NCBI GenBank assembly: GCA_039519185.1
Contig: CM076849.1
Location: 66,012,834-66,076,833, forward strand
Direction: 5' to 3'
DNA from: Astragalus membranaceus
Taxonomy: Eukaryota; Streptophyta; Magnoliopsida; Fabales; Fabaceae
DNA: 64,000 bases
The notes beneath the pieces were generated by a model. That model searched no databases. It worked only from the letters and a program-made list of their open reading frames with translations, and had not been told where the DNA came from. Positions 57,830 through 64,000 of this stretch are shown piece after piece (the first letter of the stretch is position 1; each line of letters opens with the position of its first letter). A program made the position numbers and the translations under genes.

Positions 57830-58530
57830 TTTAAAAGTTGTCGTAGAGGCTCATGAGTATAGAGGGAAGGGGCTCCCATTGAAAATTACCTCTGATTTGT
57901 GAATGGTCTGATAGTAATTTATCTACCCATCTTCAGACATGGAATAATGGTCGTAGGGGAAATAACCTTACTGAAAAAAGACTTGGTAGACTGATTTGTA
58001 AGAATATTTGGTTAGATTTTAGGTCGGATGTTGCTTACTGCATTTTTCCTAGTTGTGAATCTGATCACTACTCTCTTGTACTTCAAGTAAAAAAAGAGGT
58101 AATTTTCTTTGCTTTTTCATTTAAATTTCTTCAAATGCAGGTTTCCCATTACACTTGTAGGTCTTTAATTGCAGGTGTTTGGAATCATAATGTCTTCTGA
58201 ATGTTCGTGACAAAGTTGAAGTGATTACTCAACAGTTGGACACTGTTCGTGATAAATCAAGAAGGGTATATTGACGATTTGTTCTCTAGAGAAAAAGTAG
58301 CCCAATCTAAATTATAAAAAGCTCTGCATTTACGGGAAGAGTTTTGGAAATAAAAATCTAGTGTAACATGGTATACTTATGGTGTTCGTAATATTAAGTA
58401 GTTCCACATGTTGGCATAGGTGAGAATGGTATCGAAACACGTTTCTTTTTTGCGAGATGGAGAAGATTTATTGGGTGCCTTCACTGGTATTCAAAACCAT
58501 ATTTTCTGCTATTACATAACCTTATTTCCT
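57830..58530 (+). mobile_element. degenerate LINE fragment
   Basis: A plus-strand frame at about 57920-58095 reads TWNNGRRGNN, KRLGRLICKNIWLDFRSD and SCESDHYSLVLQ, a decayed L1 endonuclease tail. 58190-58530 gives scattered pieces of the linker before RT (LREEFWK, then FHMLA). Many stops. Confidence 0.65.
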
Positions 58531-58534
58531 TCAC

Positions 58535-59570
58535 ATAACCATTGTATTGCCAATGACAATTGATGAGGTGATATTCTTAGAATGGGTGATAGGCCTAACT
58601 CAACCCTACAAAATTAGCATGTAGAGTGAGACATGCCTCCCACTTATAAACTCTTTTTCACGTTTTATCACATTTGATGTGGGACTCTCAACACACACCC
58701 CTCTCACGTCTAGGAATGGAAAACTGGAGCGTGACCAGAGTAGTCTGATAGCGGGTGGCCCAACGAATCTTCAACAGGCTCTCAACACACATCAGCGTTT
58801 TTAATGAAGAAGTTAACAGATGGGCTAAAAACATAGACGTTGATATTTGTAAGGGAGTTATTTTAAAAAAATTTACAGAAACTAAAATCAAAAAAATTCT
58901 ATATTTGCAGGGACGAAACACTTATTTAAATCTTTGCGGCGTTCGACCTTGAGATGCCGGTGTTCGATCTTTGAGATGGCAATGTTGTACCTGCAATGAC
59001 ACTCCGATGCTAAAATCAGTATCTGAGTGAGTCAGTGTTTTGTATTAGAAATTGCTTACATTTATGAGCATTGAGTGTGGTATTTATAGAGTTTGTGTGA
59101 TGTTTGTTTTGTCGACCCTGAGCCGTTAGATCTTACAGAGGTATCTGTACCGTTGATTAACTGGACTAGATTTTCTGGATATGGGCTGGCTTGGTTATTG
59201 GGCCTTATGGGGGGTGTAAATATCAGTTTAGGTCTTTTACTAGTTACCATAACAGTGGCCCCCCAAGTCTGGTCGCCTAAGGGGGGATCTTGCCTTGACG
59301 GTAGCTCTCGTTGTCGATCACATGATGCGCCGAGCTTCAAATGATTTTGAGATGTTCCGAGCTTTCTTTCGGACCCAAGGGGTCCAATCGCCTCAGTATC
59401 AGTGCCAGGCATTAAATGTTTCTGACACGACACGTTTAATGATGGCGGCTAATGATGGTGATGTTTTTGTTTTTTAGTGCCTGACTTTTGGGCTTCGATT
59501 GGACGCGTTGATTCGACTTCCAGGCCCAACCCACGATTTTTCTGACCGACTATAAATAGGGGGTCACTTC
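58535..59570. mobile_element. LTR retroelement fragments interrupted by the Ogre element
   Basis: 58580-58720 has aggcctaactcaaccctacaa, cccacttataaac and gatgtgggac blocks that also appear in the copia LTR. 58830-58935 resembles a MULE terminus (gcagggacgaaacacttatttaaat). 59080-59570 contains gtggccccccaagtctgg and ends with a ctataaatagg TATA-like box just before the Ogre LTR. Borders are not resolved. Confidence 0.45.
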
Positions 59571-62515
59571 TGTCATACCCCAATTTTGTCCGCTTCTTTT
59601 TACTTTTTTTTTTTTTACTAAGTTAGTTTCGAGTTTACTTGGGGCCTACTCTTCTTATTTGGTCCTACGCTCGTGAATTTGGGCCTTATCTTAGCGTTTG
59701 TTGAACTTGGGCTTTGTTTTAGCATTTGTTCAATTCGAGCCCGATTTTAGCGTTTGCAATCGGGTTTGATTTTAGCGTTTGTCTAATTGGGCCTATGTTA
59801 GTCTTCCGATTGGGCTTGGCCCAATTTAATCCTTTTTCTTCCATATGACAAAAATAATAATAACAGAATAAAATCAAAAAAAATAAAAATATATTACAAT
59901 ATTAATGTTTACAAAAAAGAGTGTTCTGTTACAATAGACCCAAAAAAAAATGTATACACAAAATTACACAAAGAAAAAAGGGGCCTCAAATAGAGGCCCA
60001 AAAGAAAGCAAAGCCCAAACAAAAAACCCTAATCCCAACAGCAGCAGCAGCGCGCCTGCTTCCTAAGCTTGCTGAGCAAGCCTTCACCAGCAGCCAGGAC
60101 CTGAAATTCTGGGAACAATTGAAATCTGAGTCAGCGACACACACAAATGAGCTGTCCAGGAGGCAAGACAATAATCAGCAGCTAAAAGGGGGGAGGCAGA
60201 GTCAACCCTGAGTCAGCTACTAGCTGTCCAGGAGACAAAGCCATTAACCTGCAATAACCAGAGGATCAAAAATTAATTTTCGGTTTCAAAACATTGCTAT
60301 AAATGCTAATCTGAAAACCAAATTAGGGAAAAAAAAGACAGCAATTTTCACAAAGAATTTCACACAGAAAACTCTGGGAAAGCAGTATCTGCAGCAGTGG
60401 GGTGGATCGTTTTTTTTTCAATAACGAAAAAAGCATTTTCATTCTTATCTGGAAAAAGGTTAGTGAAGTCAAATTTTTTTTTAGTAATAAGTTCAGTAGG
60501 AATTTTTATTAGAAGTAGCTCATTCTGTTTCACTGTGAATATATGCTAGTATTAGTATTAGAAAAAAATTAGTTCTTTGTTCTGTTCTCAGGTTCTCTTC
60601 CAGTATATGCATAAAAAGGGGGGGGGGGGGGAACGAAAATGTGTTTAATGTTATGTTAGGTTCTGTGAAAAAATTTTAGTTTGAAATAGGTTATTTAATT
60701 TAGGTTCAGTAAGGAATATGAAACCAAGGTTTGAAACTAGATATAGGTATAGTTTGTCTGTTCCGAAAAATTTTTAGTAATTAGTTGGAAATGATTGTTT
60801 AATTAAAAATTTAGTTTGTTCTTAAAAAGAAAAAAAAAGAAGTAAATAAAGAAAACACAGCAACAAAACAGTAAGGGTTTCATAGAAATAAACAGACAAA
60901 AAAAAAATAAAATAATAATACCTGCTAGTTCCGGCCACCGTAGACGGTGGCCGTTCGCTCCTAGCCTCCTCCGGTCGTCTTCTCCGGCGACGTCACCGTT
61001 AGTCCGCACGCGCTAACTCCAGCCACCGTGTGACAACCCAAACAACCATCATCAAAACGGCACCGTGAGAGAGATTAGGACAGCGAGGTGAAATCTAGAG
61101 AAAAACGAAACTGAGAATCGGGGAGGAGGAGAGAAAACCAAAGCTGGGTTTGAGGGAGAAGGTGAGGGTCAGTGGATGGGGTGAGAAGAAGAACGAAACA
61201 TAGCTGTTGGTGAGGAGAGAGATCGGAGCTAGGGGAGAGGAGTAGGGGACGGCGAGAGCTGGGTAAGGCGAAACGGCGAGGAGAGGGGGATCACGGCGGT
61301 TCGGTGCAGAGAAGAAAAAAAAAGCGGAGCTAGTTGAGAGGGAGAGGGACCGAACGGCTGAGAGAGAGAACGGAAATGGGGTTGAGAGAGGAGAGGTCGG
61401 TTCGCAGGGAGAGAGAAGAAGGAAGATTATGGTTAGAAAGGGGGGGGGGGGGGGAGTGCGGCGCGCCGTGGAGAGGGTTTGGGGAATTAGGGTTAGTTTT
61501 TTTTTAGGTTTGGCTTATATAGTTAGGTTTTTATTTATTTATTTATTTTTTTTTTTTTAATATTCAGATTACTATTAGCACCCCCTCAATTCACGCGTGT
61601 ACCCCTCCCTCACTCAAGCCCAGTTTTGCATACTGGGCCCTCAGATGTGAACTGGGCTGCTTTTCACACCCAGTTTTCAATTTTACAACCCCTTACTGCT
61701 AATAACACCCTATTTTACCATTTCACCCCCCTTTCTCGTTTTTTTTAATTTAATTTAATTCTCTTCAAGACAAAATATTTTCTCATAAATTAAAAACTTT
61801 GTTAATGGTCTTGTGAAGCCTTTGCTTGCATGATCATTAACAACGAGGTACTAGTGGTGATCACTTGGAGCCTTTGCTCAATTGATCATCATGAATGCCT
61901 AATTTTCCTAAAGATTTTTCATTAAATCAAAAACTTTGTTAGTAGTCTTGCGAAGCCTTTGCTTGCATGATTATTAACAATGGAGTGCTAACGGTGGTCA
62001 CTTGGAGCCGTTGCTCAATTGATCATCATGAAAGCTCAATTTTCAAAAATTAAACAAGATAAAAAAACAAAAAACGTTTTCAAAACAAAAGAAGAACTAC
62101 GTAGCTTTGAGTTCTCCATCGCACCTGGAGATACGTAGGAGCGGGCCATGTCCCGTCAAGCACTTTTTTTCTAAAAAACCATTTTTCCCCCTTTTTCATA
62201 ATAAATAAAGATTTTCATTAAGATTTTTTTCAATAAGAAGTAGAGAGGCAAAATTAAGTATTTTCAAGTCAACACACTAAAAACCACACATTTAATTAAA
62301 GGTTCCCTCTCAGTAGAGAGGACGTGTGGGGTGCTAACACCTTCCCTGCGCGTAACCGACCCCCGAACCCTATTCTCTAGTTTCGCAAGACCAATCGCTT
62401 TCCAAAAAAGGTTTTCCTAATATTTTCCTTAATAAATATTGGTGGCGGCTTCATTGTCTTAGGAAAAGTTGTGAACGAGGAAGGTTTTCCCTCGGGGACT
62501 TTTTCGGGCGCAACA
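59571..62515 (+). repeat. Ogre-type Ty3 5' LTR (2945 bp)
   Basis: Begins TGTCATACCCCAATTTTG and ends cgggcgcaaca before a primer site. Blocks typical of legume Ogre/Tat LTRs are present: tacgtaggagcgggcc (62132), gtggggtgctaacaccttcc (62328) and gcgtaaccgacccccgaac (62350). The LTR also holds a duplicated pair with gaagcctttgcttgcatgat (61815 and 61955), poly-G runs at 60619 and 61440, and a GC-rich purine stretch at 61060-61480. The 5 bases before it are acttc; the partner duplication is outside the window. Confidence 0.85.
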
Positions 62516-62517
62516 GC

Positions 62518-62536
62518 TGGCGACTCCACCGGGGAC
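62518..62536 (+). other. primer binding site, tRNA-Arg type
   Basis: TGGCGACTCCACCGGGGAC lies two bases after the LTR end. Ogre elements characteristically use a tRNA-Arg primer with this TGGCGACTC start. Confidence 0.82.
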
Positions 62537-63434
62537 GACTAAAAAAATTTTTTTTTTTTAAAGTGGGTCAAGCCTAATTAATTAAGTGTGTGGTTTATGT
62601 GATTGATTTGAATATGTTACTTCTTTGCTTAGTTCCTTCATGCATTTATTCCCCTTTCTTATCATGTCCCCTTCCTCTTTGCTCCCTTTCTTGAGGTAAG
62701 TAGTGCATTGGCACCCTAGATTAGTTTATATTGGATCGATATTGAACCCTAGGATAAACAACATACTATTTGTCTGGACTGCTCTGGATTTTCGTTTGTA
62801 GGTGGGGAAGGGTAGTTATTTCTAGATGTTGTGCCCCCAACACACACTTCACACCCTGTACTTGTGAGCATTGAGTGGGGCCTAAAACCCAAGGTCTGAA
62901 CAAAAACCTAGGAGAGTGGGAACGATTAGTGACTGCCATTCGTAGACCTTTGTCTGTATGGCTCTCATGAAAGTTCCGCCCAAGAGCGCGCTTTGTCATG
63001 ATACCTCACACTCGGTAGCTTTCTACGATTGTGGGTGCCATCATGAGAGAGACTTCAGCTCTTGGTTGCCATTGTGAGGAAGTGATTAGAACCTACATGG
63101 GAGGATTACCCCTTTCGTCGACTTTAGACCCTAGGATTCCCACCCTTTGTAGGACACGGGGGCACGCCTTTGTTTGTTGCATTAGTTTAGGCATTCCTTT
63201 TTCTTAAACTCTTTTTTCAAAAAATCGTAGAAAATAATGTCCTTAGTTTCTTACCCTCTTTTTATGTAAATGACACATCATTTCACATTCACATCATTTC
63301 GCACCATTGCATTTGCATCTAACAAAATAAACAAAAAAAAAACTTTCATCATTTACATTCTTCATGCATTAAAGTTTGTTTGCCGGAGATCGCAACATAA
63401 CATCGAACCTTGTCATAGGTGTGTAAGAAGCAAC
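62537..63434. other. Ogre leader, no gene seen
   Basis: Untranslated leader between primer site and gag. Ogre elements often have an extra ORF ahead of gag; none is seen in this short leader. Confidence 0.5.
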
Positions 63435-64000
63435 ATGGAATCCAAAGGCAAAACCACATTCAATTCGAGGTTCCCCATTGTAAAGAATATTGATGTAACT
63501 AGTTTGAAGAAATATGCTTCCCTATTAGGTCCTATTGAGCTTCGGTCCTTCGACAAAACTTATGGGAACATCCGCAAGTTATTACAGTTAGAAGTACAAG
63601 AGAGCGCCATCGCCGCCCTATGTTGGTTCTATGACTCTGAGATTAGATGTTTTCTTTTCAAGAACTTCCAAATGGCACCTACCCTAGAGGAGTATGAGAA
63701 GATTCTGGGTTTTGATCGCTCAGAGGCTAGACCTTACCAGTATCAGAGGCAGTATTATTCAGATGAGAAGTTTGCTTCCTTGTTACAAATTAGTGTAGAA
63801 GAAGTGCGGTCCCACAAAGTTAAGCGTAACAAAATATTTGGGTTTCCTCAAGAGTACTTTGAAAGTTTGATGACTAGCTATGTAGCATCAAATGATTGGG
63901 TTTCTTTCAAACAAGTACTAGCTTTGACCATCTTCGGCATTGTTCTTTTCCCTCAGATTGAGAAACATATAGATGAAACCGCTGTTGGTGTATTCCTGGC
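63435..64000 (+). CDS. Ogre gag, 5' part, runs off window
   Basis: ATG at 63435 (MESKGKTTFNSRFPIVKN). Open to the window end for 188 residues with no stop. Recognisable Ogre/Tat gag stretches are YASLLGPIELRSFDKTYGNI, ALCWFYDSEIRCFLFKNFQM, APTLEEYEKILG and VLALTIFGIVLFPQIE, the N-terminal domain resembling the plant mobile domain. This element may be intact, which cannot be judged from here. Confidence 0.82.
   Translation, partial: MESKGKTTFNSRFPIVKNIDVTSLKKYASLLGPIELRSFDKTYGNIRKLLQLEVQESAIAALCWFYDSEIRCFLFKNFQMAPTLEEYEKILGFDRSEARPYQYQRQYYSDEKFASLLQISVEEVRSHKVKRNKIFGFPQEYFESLMTSYVASNDWVSFKQVLALTIFGIVLFPQIEKHIDETAVGVFL

Overview
This window is nuclear DNA of a flowering plant, most likely a legume of the pea/vetch/clover group. 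The evidence is spliced genes with GT-AG introns, an SPL gene carrying a miR156 site, an Ogre-type retrotransposon, and CACTA, MULE, hAT, SINE and LINE elements. The species is an inference. Almost everything here is transposon. The one resident host gene I can recognise is an SPL6-like SBP-box transcription factor on the minus strand (43380-47016).

Layout. 1-10027 is a head-to-tail array of about 4.09 kb units: two full units and a partial third. Each full unit joins flanking DNA to the 3' half of a decayed CACTA element, and each junction falls on the last base of the CACTA terminus. 10503 holds an orphan CACTA-like left end. 11092-29639 is one CACTA (En/Spm) element of 18.5 kb with an AAT target duplication, coding on the minus strand. 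It carries a TNP2 transposase and a second spliced gene that joins an En/Spm accessory protein to a Ulp1-like protease. A Ty3 retrotransposon (11845-19556) cuts the second gene and a solo LTR (25041-27443) cuts the first. 29643-31260 is a decayed Ty1/copia element. 31834-33523 is a MULE with a hAT MITE nested inside it, followed by two SINEs.

35570-41090 is the most interesting object. It is a 5.5 kb CACTA element with a TCA target duplication and no transposase, and it has taken up exons of at least four host genes, all on the plus strand: peptidyl-tRNA hydrolase 2, a nearly complete four-exon chalcone isomerase-like (CHIL) gene, the dilute domain of a class XI myosin, and a PLAC8/cell-number-regulator gene. 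A perfect 41 bp inverted repeat lies between the two PLAC8 exons.

41234-43027 is an L1-type LINE lacking its reverse transcriptase. The SPL6-like gene follows, with a SINE in intron 1 and a fold-back element in intron 2. 48718-50131 is a second MULE-like element. 50313-57122 is a Ty1/copia retrotransposon with an LTR-internal-LTR-gag arrangement. 57484-57810 is a large palindrome made of two inverted SINE-like copies. The window ends inside an Ogre-type Ty3 element: a full 5' LTR at 59571-62515, a tRNA-Arg-type primer site, and a gag ORF that runs off the end.

The genes do not form pathways. The biology here is genome dynamics: gene capture, nested insertion, probable trans-mobilisation of a defective retroelement, and tandem duplication at a transposon end. 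Coordinates of termini and target duplications were read directly. Protein families were recognised from motifs without database searches.
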